This document shows, one piece after another, positions 23,803-31,560 of a stretch of DNA of 64,000 nucleotides. The notes under the pieces are model-generated. The model did no database searches. It saw nothing but the letters and a program-made list of their open reading frames with translations, and was not told where the DNA came from. The position numbers and the translations under genes are program-made. The DNA is from an uncultured Actinomycetes bacterium (lineage in GTDB: Bacteria > Actinomycetota > Coriobacteriia > Coriobacteriales > Atopobiaceae), in assembly GCA_900314645.1 (NCBI GenBank), contig OMWB01000004.1, forward strand, positions 1 to 64,000. The letters run 5' to 3'. Each line of letters starts with the position of its first letter. Within the stretch, counting starts at the first letter, position 1.

Positions 23803-25848
23803 TTAGTCGAGCTCAAACGCGCCCGTGTAGAGCTGGTAGTAGGTGCCCTTCAGAGCAATCAGCTCCTCGTGCGTACCCTTCTCAATGATACGTCCGTGAT
23901 CGAGGACGATGATTACGTCGGAATTACGAACGGTTGAGAGGCGGTGCGCGATGACGAAGGTGGTACGACCCTCCATCAGGGCATCCATGCCGCGGCTCAC
24001 GATCTGCTCGGTACGGGTGTCGATGGAGCTCGTTGCCTCGTCCAGGATCATGACTGGCGGGTCCGCCACCGCGGCGCGCGCAATGGACAGCAGCTGACGC
24101 TGGCCCTGAGAGAGCGCCTCGGCGTTGTCGGTGAGCATGGTGTTGTAGCCCTCCGGCAGACGGGAGATGAACGAGTGGGCGCCTACCAGCTTGGCAGCCT
24201 GGATGCACTGCTCGTCGGTGGCATCGAGACGACCGTAGCGGATGTTGTCCATGACGGTACCCGTGAACAGGTTGACTTCCTGCAGCACGATGCCAAGGGA
24301 GCGACGCAGCGACTCCTTCTTGATCTTGTTGATGTTGATGCCGTCGTAGCGAATCTTGCCGTCGGCGATGTCGTAGAAGCGGTTGATGAGGTTGGTGATG
24401 GTGGTCTTACCCGCACCCGTCGCACCAACGAATGCCACCTTCTGGCCTGGGAAGGCATCCAGCGAAATGTTGTGCAGCACGATGTGCTCGGGCACGTAGC
24501 CGAAGTCGACGTCGTCGAGCACCACGTCGCCCATGACGGGAATGTAGTCGACCGTGTTGGTCTCCTGATGCGGGTGCTTCCAGGCCCAGATGCCACTGCG
24601 GTCCGTAGGCTCAAGCTCCTCCAGCACGTCAACCATGTCATCGTCCATGCGGACGCGCACGAGCTGGACATAGCCCTCGTCGGTCTCGGGCACCTCATCA
24701 AGCAGCTGGAAGATGCGCTCGGCACCGGCGAGACCCATCACCACGAAGTTGATCTGGTGCGAAATCTGGCCGATGGAGCCCGCGAAGCGCTTGGTGAGGT
24801 TAAGGAACGGGATGCAGATGTCGATGGTCAGTGCCATGCCCGAGAGGCACGGATTGGGGATGCCCATGGTGAGGAAGAAACCGCCGGCAAGCGCAACCAC
24901 CACATAGGCAAGGTTGCCGAGGTTCATGAGGATGGGGCCCAGGATGTTGGAGTAGATGTTGGCTTGCTTGGCTGCCTCAAAGAGCTCGTCGTTCACCTGG
25001 TCGAACTGCTCCTGCATCTGCTTCTCGTGCGTGAAGACCTTGATGACCTTCTCGCCGTTCATGGCCTCCTCGGCAAAGCCCTCGGCACGGCCGATGGCAT
25101 GCTGCTGAGCGAGGAAGAAGCGCGAGGAGCGCCCGCCCATGAACTTGGTGAACCAGCCCATGAATCCAACCATCACGAGCACCACGCAGGTCAGCGGGAT
25201 GGAGTACCACAGCATGATCGCCGTGATCGAGACCATGGCGATGATCATGTTGAGCAGGTTGGGCAACGCCACGCCAATGAGCTGACGCAGGGCGTCGACG
25301 TCGTTGGTGTAGTAGCTCATGACGTCGCCGCGCTTATTCTGGTCGAAGAAGCGGATGGGCAGGTCTTCCATGTGGTCGAACATCTTGTTGCGCATCTTCA
25401 TGAGGGTGCCCTGCGTCAGGAAGGCGCCCAGCTGGTTCTGCGCAATCTGCGCCGCGATGACGATCACATACACGCCGATAAGCGACATGAGGATCTTCTG
25501 AATCTCCGGCTGAGCGGATGCCCAGTCGCCACTCTGCCAGAAGCGGCCAATGACGTCGATGGACTTCTGTAGAAAGACGCTCGGCAGCGTAGAGAGGGCC
25601 GCGCCAATCACCACGCAGGCAAGCATGGCCACAAGCTGCACGGGATAGAACGAGAACACGAGTTTCATGGTGCCCTTGAGCACCGTCATGGGATTGGTCG
25701 CACGGCGTCCACGGCTCCCCTTGCCAGGAACGCCCTTGTTCTCGCTGGCGCCACCAGGGGCTGGAGCTTCCTTAAGGCGTGCCGGGTCGGAAAGGACGGT
25801 GTCGACAGCACTCTTGGGGGTCGCGTTGTTCACAGTCTGCTTAGCCAT
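23803..25848 (-). CDS. ABC exporter subunit, membrane plus ATPase, catalytically competent half
   Basis: 681 residues: Ala-rich N-terminal extension, six-helix ABC transmembrane domain (about 65-370) and nucleotide-binding domain. Walker A GATGAGKTT, signature LSQGQ, Walker B with catalytic Glu (MILDEATSSID) and H-loop AHRLST are intact. A polar insertion of about 60 residues precedes the NBD (VPETDEGYVQLV onward). It pairs with the upstream half-transporter, whose catalytic residues are altered, giving a heterodimeric exporter of the multidrug/peptide type. It overlaps the upstream gene by 8 bases. Confidence 0.9.
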   Translation of the reverse strand: MAKQTVNNATPKSAVDTVLSDPARLKEAPAPGGASENKGVPGKGSRGRRATNPMTVLKGTMKLVFSFYPVQLVAMLACVVIGAALSTLPSVFLQKSIDVIGRFWQSGDWASAQPEIQKILMSLIGVYVIVIAAQIAQNQLGAFLTQGTLMKMRNKMFDHMEDLPIRFFDQNKRGDVMSYYTNDVDALRQLIGVALPNLLNMIIAMVSITAIMLWYSIPLTCVVLVMVGFMGWFTKFMGGRSSRFFLAQQHAIGRAEGFAEEAMNGEKVIKVFTHEKQMQEQFDQVNDELFEAAKQANIYSNILGPILMNLGNLAYVVVALAGGFFLTMGIPNPCLSGMALTIDICIPFLNLTKRFAGSIGQISHQINFVVMGLAGAERIFQLLDEVPETDEGYVQLVRVRMDDDMVDVLEELEPTDRSGIWAWKHPHQETNTVDYIPVMGDVVLDDVDFGYVPEHIVLHNISLDAFPGQKVAFVGATGAGKTTITNLINRFYDIADGKIRYDGININKIKKESLRRSLGIVLQEVNLFTGTVMDNIRYGRLDATDEQCIQAAKLVGAHSFISRLPEGYNTMLTDNAEALSQGQRQLLSIARAAVADPPVMILDEATSSIDTRTEQIVSRGMDALMEGRTTFVIAHRLSTVRNSDVIIVLDHGRIIEKGTHEELIALKGTYYQLYTGAFELD

Positions 25849-27865
25849 TCAGATCGCCCCCTTCCATAGACTCTCCCCGCAAGGCAGTGTTTGCCATCTT
25901 TGAGCTCGCGCTCTTGAAGGGGCCCTCGTGCTCGTGCTTGCGCGTGTGCTCGGCGGGGACCACCGTCACGTGTTCGCGCGCAGCGGCGATGTCGTCAGAA
26001 GACACGTTGGCGGCGCGATCCTCGACCGGCTCACCGATGCCACTCACGGGGTCCGTGACCTCCTGACCAGCGAGCGCCTCGTCATGGCTCGCCTTGTTCT
26101 GCGTGAGGTAGACCTCACGGTAGATGTCGGAGGTCTTGAGCAGTTCCTCGTGGGTGCCAACGGCAGAGATGCAACCGTTGTCCATGACGATGATGCGGTC
26201 GGCATCCTCGACGGAGCCGGTGCGCTGGGCAATGATGATCTTGGTGGTCTCAGGGATGAAGCTCTTGAAACCAGCGCGAATGAGCTTGTCCGTCTTGGTG
26301 TCGACAGCGCTCGTAGAGTCGTCCAGGATGAGGATCTTGGGCTTCTTCAGCAGGGCACGCGCGATGCACAGACGCTGCTTCTGGCCACCGGAAACGTTGG
26401 AGCCACCCTGCTCGATGTAAGTGTCGTAGCCATCGGGGAAGGTCTGGATGAACTCGTCGGCCTGGGCGAGCTTGCATGCCTCGATGAGCTCTTCGTCGGT
26501 GGCGTTCTCGTCGCCCCAGCGCAGGTTGTCCTTGATGGTGCCCGAGAACAAGACGTTGCGCTGCAGCACCACGGCCACCTGGTTGCGCAGGGTGTCCATG
26601 TCGTAGTCGCGCACGTCAACCCCGCCCACGCGCACCGTGCCTTCTGTCGCGTCGTAGAGGCGGCTGATCAGCTGGATGAGGCTGGACTTAGAGGAGCCCG
26701 TGCCGCCGATGACGCCGATGACCTCACCGCTCTTGATGTGGAGGTCGATGTCGCGCAGGGCATAGCGGCCCGTCTCGGGATGGTAGGCAAAGCTCACGTT
26801 ATCGAAGTCCACGGACCCGTCAGCAACTTCCATGACCGGATTTGCTGGGTTGGAAAGGTCGGGCTTCTCGAGCAGAACCTCGCAGATGCGGCGTGCGCTC
26901 TCCTCCGCCATGGTGATCATGACGAAGATCATCGAGAGCATGTTGAGGCTCATCAGCATGGAGAAGCCATAGGTGATGAGGGCGCTCATGTTGCCCACCT
27001 GCATGGCGGCGCCCGAAGTGGTGATGATGCGCTTGGAGGCGAAGTAGATCACGGAGGCGTAGATGGTGTCCACGGCAAACGTCATGATGGGCTGGTTCCA
27101 GGCAAGGATACGCTCGGCGCCCCAGAAGTCTTGGAAGACCTCGCCAGACGCACGGTTGAACTTCTGCTTCTCGTACTCCTCGCGCACGAAGCTCTTCACC
27201 ACGCGAATGCCGGAGACGTTCTCCTCAACGCTCTCGTTCAGGCGGTCGTACTTCTTGAAGATGCGCCTAAAGATAGGCATGACCGTGCGGGCGATGGTGA
27301 TCAGGGCAAAGCCCAGCAGGAAGCCCACCACCACATAGAGCGCCGCCATCGGGCCACCGGAAATGAAGGCCATCGTGGCAGCAAACACGATCATGAGCGG
27401 GCTGCGAACGGCCGAGCGGATGATCTGCATGTAGGCCATCTGCACGTTCTGCGTGTCGGTCGTCAGGCGTGTGACCAGCGAGTTGGTGCTGAAGCGGTCA
27501 ATGTTGGAGAAGCTGAACGTCTGGATGGCAGCGAACATGTCGTGACGAAGGTTGCGCGCAAAACCCGTTGAGGCGATCGAGCACGCGATGCCGGCGATGG
27601 TGCCGCACGCCAGGCTTATCAGGGCAAGGACGGCCAGTATGGCGCCGTAGCGAGCGATGGTGCCCATCTCAACACCAGCGTTGAGCTCGTTGATCAGGTG
27701 CGAGGTGATGAACGGGATTGTGCACTCGATGACGACCTCACCCGCAACAAAAATAGGCGCGATAAGCGAGTTCTTCTTGTTTTCCCTGATGCTCCCGCCG
27801 AGAGTCTTGAAAATCTCCCCCAGCGTCAACTGCGACATGGTCTTCTCTTGCGGCTTCTGACTCAT
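25841..27865 (-). CDS. ABC exporter subunit, membrane plus ATPase, degenerate-site half
   Basis: 674 residues: six-helix transmembrane domain, then NBD. The Walker A reads GGTGSSKSS, the residue after Walker B is Asp rather than Glu (ILDDSTSAVD) and the H-loop His is Gln (IIAQRTGS); the signature NVSGGQKQR is normal. This is the pattern of heterodimeric exporters in which one ATP site hydrolyses poorly. Substrate unknown; the MarR gene in front suggests drug or toxic-compound efflux. GGAAGGAGG lies 7 bases before ATG 27865, which overlaps the marR stop (ATGA). Confidence 0.9.
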   Translation of the reverse strand: MSQKPQEKTMSQLTLGEIFKTLGGSIRENKKNSLIAPIFVAGEVVIECTIPFITSHLINELNAGVEMGTIARYGAILAVLALISLACGTIAGIACSIASTGFARNLRHDMFAAIQTFSFSNIDRFSTNSLVTRLTTDTQNVQMAYMQIIRSAVRSPLMIVFAATMAFISGGPMAALYVVVGFLLGFALITIARTVMPIFRRIFKKYDRLNESVEENVSGIRVVKSFVREEYEKQKFNRASGEVFQDFWGAERILAWNQPIMTFAVDTIYASVIYFASKRIITTSGAAMQVGNMSALITYGFSMLMSLNMLSMIFVMITMAEESARRICEVLLEKPDLSNPANPVMEVADGSVDFDNVSFAYHPETGRYALRDIDLHIKSGEVIGVIGGTGSSKSSLIQLISRLYDATEGTVRVGGVDVRDYDMDTLRNQVAVVLQRNVLFSGTIKDNLRWGDENATDEELIEACKLAQADEFIQTFPDGYDTYIEQGGSNVSGGQKQRLCIARALLKKPKILILDDSTSAVDTKTDKLIRAGFKSFIPETTKIIIAQRTGSVEDADRIIVMDNGCISAVGTHEELLKTSDIYREVYLTQNKASHDEALAGQEVTDPVSGIGEPVEDRAANVSSDDIAAAREHVTVVPAEHTRKHEHEGPFKSASSKMANTALRGESMEGGDLNG

Positions 27866-28314
27866 GCGCACGCCTCCTTCCCGTCCATTCCTCTCCAGAG
27901 CTCTGCCAGGCGATCGAGCATCTCCAGAAGCTGGATTCGCTCATCCTCACTCAGGCAAGAAAGGCATTCGGACTCGAACGCCTCAAATTCCCGTTTTCGC
28001 ATGATTGCCTGTGTGACGCCCTCTTCGGTAAGCGTGATGTCCATCTGGCGGCGATCCTCGTCAGAACGGGAGCGCGTGACGAGCCCTTCCATCTCAAGCT
28101 TGGAGAGGACCTCGGACAGCGCCGCCGAGCTGATGTGCGAACGCTCCTGCAGCTCGCGCTGCGAGAGCTTTCCGCCTGCTTGATGGAGTTTTGCAAGGAT
28201 ATGCTGCTTACCGGAGCGACCGCCCGCATGCACATGCAAGTAGTGTCCAAAGAAGCCAAGATCATGCAGAATCCTGCGACTGAGCGGCTCCTCGTCTTGA
28301 CGTGTCTCTTTCAC
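27862..28314 (-). CDS. MarR family transcriptional regulator
   Basis: 150 residues. Winged helix-turn-helix in the middle: GKLSQRELQERSHISSAALS as recognition region, then LEMEGLVTRSRSDEDRRQ as wing. MarR proteins are dimeric repressors released by small ligands. I chose GTG 28314, 5 bases after AAAGGAGC; the frame stays open far upstream but without family similarity and across a good promoter. Its stop overlaps the ABC gene start, so it probably autoregulates the exporter operon. Confidence 0.9.
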   Translation of the reverse strand: MKETRQDEEPLSRRILHDLGFFGHYLHVHAGGRSGKQHILAKLHQAGGKLSQRELQERSHISSAALSEVLSKLEMEGLVTRSRSDEDRRQMDITLTEEGVTQAIMRKREFEAFESECLSCLSEDERIQLLEMLDRLAELWRGMDGKEACA

Positions 28315-28336
28315 GGTGCTCCTTTCAACCCCATTT

Positions 28337-28365
28337 ACTATACGTCTGGTAGCATGAAATAGCAA
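28337..28365 (-). promoter_or_regulatory. Promoter of the marR-ABC operon
   Basis: Minus strand: TTGCTA (28365-28360), 17-base spacer, TATAGT (28342-28337), 22 bases upstream of the marR GTG. The leader would be very short. Confidence 0.65.
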
Positions 28366-28427
28366 GGTACCTAACGAATTTGATGCGCGCCTTCTCCGAG
28401 CGCAGAGCGTTCGTTGATTTACCTTGC
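28362..28427. promoter_or_regulatory. Inverted pair of similar sites in the divergent marR / cob promoter region
   Basis: gcaaggtacctaacgaa (28362-28378) and the reverse complement of 28410-28427 (gcaaggtaaatcaacgaa) are near copies. The first overlaps the marR -35 box, the second the -35 of the cob unit. Likely operator pair, possibly for the MarR protein. Confidence 0.45.
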
Positions 28428-28445
28428 AAAATGCCGCGGTATAAT
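28418..28445 (+). promoter_or_regulatory. Promoter of the cobU-cobS unit
   Basis: TTTACC (28418-28423), 16-base spacer, TATAAT (28440-28445). A leader of about 40 bases follows; I see no riboswitch fold in it. Confidence 0.6.
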
Positions 28446-28490
28446 CGCTTTTTGTATGCACGAGCAGGTCGGAAGGCGGTGTGATTCGGT

Positions 28491-28763
28491 ATGAACAACG
28501 CAAGTTTCTTCAGAAACGACGCGTGCCCCTACTTCCCCTGTCACGAAGGCGTCGATCCCGAGCGGTTCAATTGTCTCTTTTGCTACTGCCCCCTCTACGC
28601 GTTGGGCCCTCGTTGCGGAGGGAACTTCGCCTACACCGCGAGCGGCGTGAAGGACTGCTCCTCATGCACGCGTCTGCACGATGGAGACGGAGGCGCTCAG
28701 ATTGTTCGCGAGCTCTTTCCGCTCTTGGCCGATCTCGCAAGACGTGAGGGAGGCCATGCGTGA
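28491..28763 (+). CDS. Cysteine-rich small protein associated with cobalamin genes
   Basis: 90 residues with eight Cys (12, 17, 28, 31, 33, 42, 56, 59) in the order CPYFPC, CLFCYC, RCGG, CSSC. This matches the cysteine-rich small domain family (PF04071 type, from memory), often encoded beside cobalamin genes; it probably binds a metal or Fe-S cluster. The function is unknown. It is the first gene of a plus-strand unit and overlaps the cobU start by 4 bases (GTGA), so its translation is coupled to cobU. The ribosome site in front is poor (GGAAGG about 12 bases away). Confidence 0.8.
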   Translation: MNNASFFRNDACPYFPCHEGVDPERFNCLFCYCPLYALGPRCGGNFAYTASGVKDCSSCTRLHDGDGGAQIVRELFPLLADLARREGGHA

Positions 28764-29293
28764 GGGCGCTCGTCGTAGGAGGGTCTGGCAGCGGTAAGTC
28801 TGCCTACGCCGAGCGGCTGGTGGCACGGCTTTCCCCACACCGCACCTATGTGGCAACCATGCGAGACGATGGTCCCGAGGCAAGCGAACGTATCCTCCGT
28901 CATCGCAGCCAGCGTGCTGGGCTGGGCTTCATTACGGTGGAATGCCCCGATTCCTTGATGGCTGCCTGCCAAGGTTCCACGGATGGCGTCGTGCTCGTGG
29001 ATGACTTGGGCAACCTGGTGGCCAACGCCCTCTTTGCTCCAGATGGCACCATGGCAGATGCTCAGACGGTTTTGGAGCGCCTGCTGAGGGAAATCGACAC
29101 GCTCTCGCAGAGCTACCAGCACGTGGTCCTCGTGGGAAACGAGGTCGGCGCCGAGGGTCGGTACCCTTACGCGGAAACCAATGCCTGGGTACGAGTCATC
29201 GGAGCGCTCAACTGCCGCATCGCCGCATCGTTTGACGAGGTTACCGAGGTAGTTTCTGGCATAGCTTGCCCCGTGAAGGGGGTGTTGGCATGA
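28760..29293 (+). CDS. cobU: Adenosylcobinamide kinase/guanylyltransferase CobU, first copy
   Basis: 177 residues, near the usual CobU length. CobU phosphorylates adenosylcobinamide and then adds GMP to make AdoCbi-GDP. Walker A GGSGSGKS (7-14), the HR pair of RILRHRSQR that carries the guanylylated His, and a VLVDDLGNLVANAL Walker B-like strand are present. The C-terminal part keeps NEVG but then departs from the usual GIVP...R.FRD..G pattern (AEGRYPYAETNAWVRVIG). A second, shorter copy after cobS has the opposite pattern. GTG 28760 has GGGAGG upstream. Confidence 0.88.
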   Translation: MRALVVGGSGSGKSAYAERLVARLSPHRTYVATMRDDGPEASERILRHRSQRAGLGFITVECPDSLMAACQGSTDGVVLVDDLGNLVANALFAPDGTMADAQTVLERLLREIDTLSQSYQHVVLVGNEVGAEGRYPYAETNAWVRVIGALNCRIAASFDEVTEVVSGIACPVKGVLA

Positions 29294-30057
29294 GCGTCCT
29301 GCGCTCCATCGTCATGGCGTTTTCCTTGTTTTCGCGCATCCCCATGCCACAGGTGGACTGGAGCGAACACAACCGTCGCTTCATGATGGCCGCCTTCCCG
29401 GCCGTGGGCGCCCTTATCGGGGCGTGCCTATGGGGCTGGTGGCAGCTCTCCTCCCTGCTCGGCTTTGGCGCCATCCTACGAGCGGCAGGGCTCACGCTCA
29501 TACCTCTTGGCATCACAGGCGGGATGCACCTCGACGGACTTGCTGACGTGGTGGACGCCCGGTCAAGCTACGCCGAGCCCGCCAAGCGACGCGAGATTCT
29601 CAAAGATCCGCACGTAGGTGCCTTTGCCGTCATGGGTGTCTGCGGATACCTCATCACGTACCTCTCCCTCGCAAGCGAAGTGAATCCTCGTTTTCTTGTT
29701 TCCCTGATCTGTGCACCCATCCTGAGCCGCTGCCTCAGCGGCTATGCCACCATCACGTTCAAGAAGGCAAGCACTGACGGCATGCTTGCCGCCGAGGGCT
29801 CTACCAGCGCAGCCGCAGCGGTGCGGCTGGTGTTGCTCGGCGTCTTTGGACTCACCGCTTGCATCATGGTCATCCGCGACGGATTCGTAGGCGCTGGCGC
29901 CGCCTTGGCAGCCGAAGTCGAACTCGCATGGGTCAAACGCACCGCCACACGCGAGTTTGGTGGCATGGGCGGAGACCTCGCCGGATACTATCTGCAGATG
30001 GCCGAGCTGTTGATGCTGGCCTGCATCGTCATTGTGGGAAGGTTGGTCGCGCTGTGA
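29290..30057 (+). CDS. cobS: Adenosylcobinamide-GDP ribazoletransferase
   Basis: 255 residues, polytopic inner-membrane protein. CobS joins AdoCbi-GDP to alpha-ribazole (phosphate) to complete the lower ligand of cobalamin. Recognisable features are FSLFSRIPMP near the N-terminus, GGMHLDGLADVVDA with the acidic metal-binding residues, KDPHVGAFAV and a C-terminal RTATREFGGMGGDLAGYYLQ segment, with about six hydrophobic helices. ATG 29290 overlaps the cobU stop (ATGA) and its own stop overlaps the next gene (GTGA). Confidence 0.95.
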   Translation: MSVLRSIVMAFSLFSRIPMPQVDWSEHNRRFMMAAFPAVGALIGACLWGWWQLSSLLGFGAILRAAGLTLIPLGITGGMHLDGLADVVDARSSYAEPAKRREILKDPHVGAFAVMGVCGYLITYLSLASEVNPRFLVSLICAPILSRCLSGYATITFKKASTDGMLAAEGSTSAAAAVRLVLLGVFGLTACIMVIRDGFVGAGAALAAEVELAWVKRTATREFGGMGGDLAGYYLQMAELLMLACIVIVGRLVAL

Positions 30058-30407
30058 TCTTGGTGGTTGGTGGGCTTGCATCTGGCAAGCGCAGCTACGT
30101 GCGGTCGCTTGGTTACGATGACGAGCAGATGGGATCGAACGTATGGGATGGAAATCCCGTCCTCGTAGAGCTAGAGGAGCTGCTGCGTACGGGCCCGCTT
30201 GATGATGCGGCCTTTGCACACGTGGCGTCACGCGACGTGGTGTGTTGCTGCGAGGTGGGCATGGGCGTGGTGCCCATGGATGCCGGCGAGCGCATCTGGC
30301 GCGAGCGCGTGGGTCGCACGTGCGGCAAGCTCGCCTCTGAGGCAACCCGCGTGGTACGCATGGTCTGTGGCATTCCCACCATAATCAAGGACGGAGATAT
30401 CGCATGA
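30054..30407 (+). CDS. Short CobU-like protein, second copy
   Basis: 117 residues, about two thirds of CobU. The N-terminus has a P-loop-like GGLASGKRS in which Arg-13 replaces the usual Ser/Thr. The middle of CobU, including the guanylylated His, is absent. The C-terminal half is very CobU-like: EVGMGVVPMDAGERIWRERVGR, then CGKLASEATRVVRMVCGIP. GTG 30054 overlaps the cobS stop and the gene's own stop overlaps the next ATG, so it is translationally coupled and looks maintained rather than decaying. Because CobU-1 is normal in the N-terminal half and unusual in the C-terminal half, the two may work together; that is inference. Confidence 0.78.
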   Translation: MILVVGGLASGKRSYVRSLGYDDEQMGSNVWDGNPVLVELEELLRTGPLDDAAFAHVASRDVVCCCEVGMGVVPMDAGERIWRERVGRTCGKLASEATRVVRMVCGIPTIIKDGDIA

Positions 30408-30958
30408 AAGCCCGCACGCCTCTCTGCATAGCCTCGCTCTTCCTCGCACTTGTGCTTGTGCTGATGCCGGCAGTTGCGCTCGCGCAAGGCGAGCCCGTCT
30501 CCGACGACCCCTACGCCGACGCTATCACGCTTCCCTGGGACGACGGCACCTACCATGTGGCCGTCAGCATGGAAGGCGGGAGCGGCAAGGCCAGCATATC
30601 CACGCCAGCTGAAGTCACCGTCGCTGAGGGGAAGGCTGCGGCGCGCATCGTGTGGTCAAGCCCCAACTACGACTACATGGTGGTGGCGGGAAAGACCTAT
30701 CTGCCCGTCAACGAGGAGGGCAATTCGGTCTTTGTGGTTCCCCTCCTCGCGATAGATGAGCCGTTTGATGTCATCGGAGACACGACGGCCATGAGCAAGC
30801 CTCACGAGGTTGCCTATCAGCTGACGTTCGATTCCGCAAGCGCTGTGGCAGCTGGGGGCACCGCCTCAACGTCGGCGCTCCCCTTGCCCGTGATCGCCGC
30901 CTGCGTAGCAGCCGCGGGGGCCGGCGTCGCCATCATGCTCATCCGTAAGCGGAGCTAG
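30404..30958 (+). CDS. Surface protein with signal peptide, beta domain and C-terminal membrane anchor
   Basis: 184 residues. Signal peptide 1 to about 28 (ends ALAQG), a domain at about 45-150 starting DGTYHVAVSMEGGSGKASIS and including IVWSSPNYDYMVV and TTAMSKPHEVAYQLTF, then a C-terminal helix (LPVIAACVAAAGAGVAIMLI) and RKRS. It should be anchored outside the membrane. I cannot name the family with certainty; the fold looks all-beta, like NEAT-type heme- or metal-binding domains. A lipoprotein in the facing operon (46385-46816) has a comparable DGTY domain. Last gene of the cobU-cobS unit; its stop codon overlaps that of the convergent phosphatase. Confidence 0.75.
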   Translation: MKARTPLCIASLFLALVLVLMPAVALAQGEPVSDDPYADAITLPWDDGTYHVAVSMEGGSGKASISTPAEVTVAEGKAAARIVWSSPNYDYMVVAGKTYLPVNEEGNSVFVVPLLAIDEPFDVIGDTTAMSKPHEVAYQLTFDSASAVAAGGTASTSALPLPVIAACVAAAGAGVAIMLIRKRS

Positions 30959-31560
30959 GTGCGTCGCGGGAACGGTTGCGGATCGAGCAGACGTAGCTGT
31001 CCGTCTGCCCAGCTGACCGTGCACTCGTAGCCCTCGCAACAGCCCACGCCCCAGCCGAAGTAGTCGTCTGAAAGAGCGCTTCCGTCCGCAAACGCATGGA
31101 GCGCCGCCATGACGGTGCCGCCGTGTGCCACCACAACCACGCACCGCTCCTCGCGTGCCGCAGCGTCCGTGAGGAGCCCGGCGAGCGCCGTGGCGGTACG
31201 TTCCACAAACTCCGCCCGATCCTCCCCGCCAGGGCAACGGCCCTTGCACCATCCGTCCACCCAGGCGCGATAGGCCTCGTCTTCCTCCATGTCGCGGGCC
31301 GAACGCCCCTCAAACGCACCGAAGTCAAACTCCTCGAGGCCGGGCACCTCAACCAGTTCCGCGCCCGGAAAGCACAACTCAGCCGTCTGACGAGCCCGCA
31401 GCAGAGGGCTCGTGTACACCTTCTCCACCTCAGGAAACTCCCCCGCCAACGCACATTGCGCACGCCCCTGGTCGCTCAGCGGCTCATTCGTACGGCGACC
31501 AACATAGCGACGCTGGACGTTTCCCTCCGTGGCACCGTGGCGCATCAAAAGAAGCCTCAT
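30955..31560 (-). CDS. cobC: Histidine phosphatase, probable alpha-ribazole phosphatase (CobC)
   Basis: 201 residues: LMRHGATEGN at the N-terminus with catalytic His, TSPLLRARQTAEL with the second Arg, and VVVAHGGTVMAAL with the second His. In the cobalamin pathway CobC removes phosphate from alpha-ribazole-5'-phosphate or adenosylcobalamin-5'-phosphate. The assignment rests on the superfamily and on overlap with cobT upstream (the cobT stop overlaps its ATG). Its stop codon is shared in part with the convergent surface-protein gene, so there is no room for a terminator between them. Confidence 0.82.
   Translation of the reverse strand: MRLLLMRHGATEGNVQRRYVGRRTNEPLSDQGRAQCALAGEFPEVEKVYTSPLLRARQTAELCFPGAELVEVPGLEEFDFGAFEGRSARDMEEDEAYRAWVDGWCKGRCPGGEDRAEFVERTATALAGLLTDAAAREERCVVVVAHGGTVMAALHAFADGSALSDDYFGWGVGCCEGYECTVSWADGQLRLLDPQPFPRRT

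Noticed and set aside
23944..25572. Plus-strand open frame of 542 codons opposite the ABC exporter
   Set aside because: Antisense shadow of a canonical ABC gene, rich in His, Asp and Val, without start signals.
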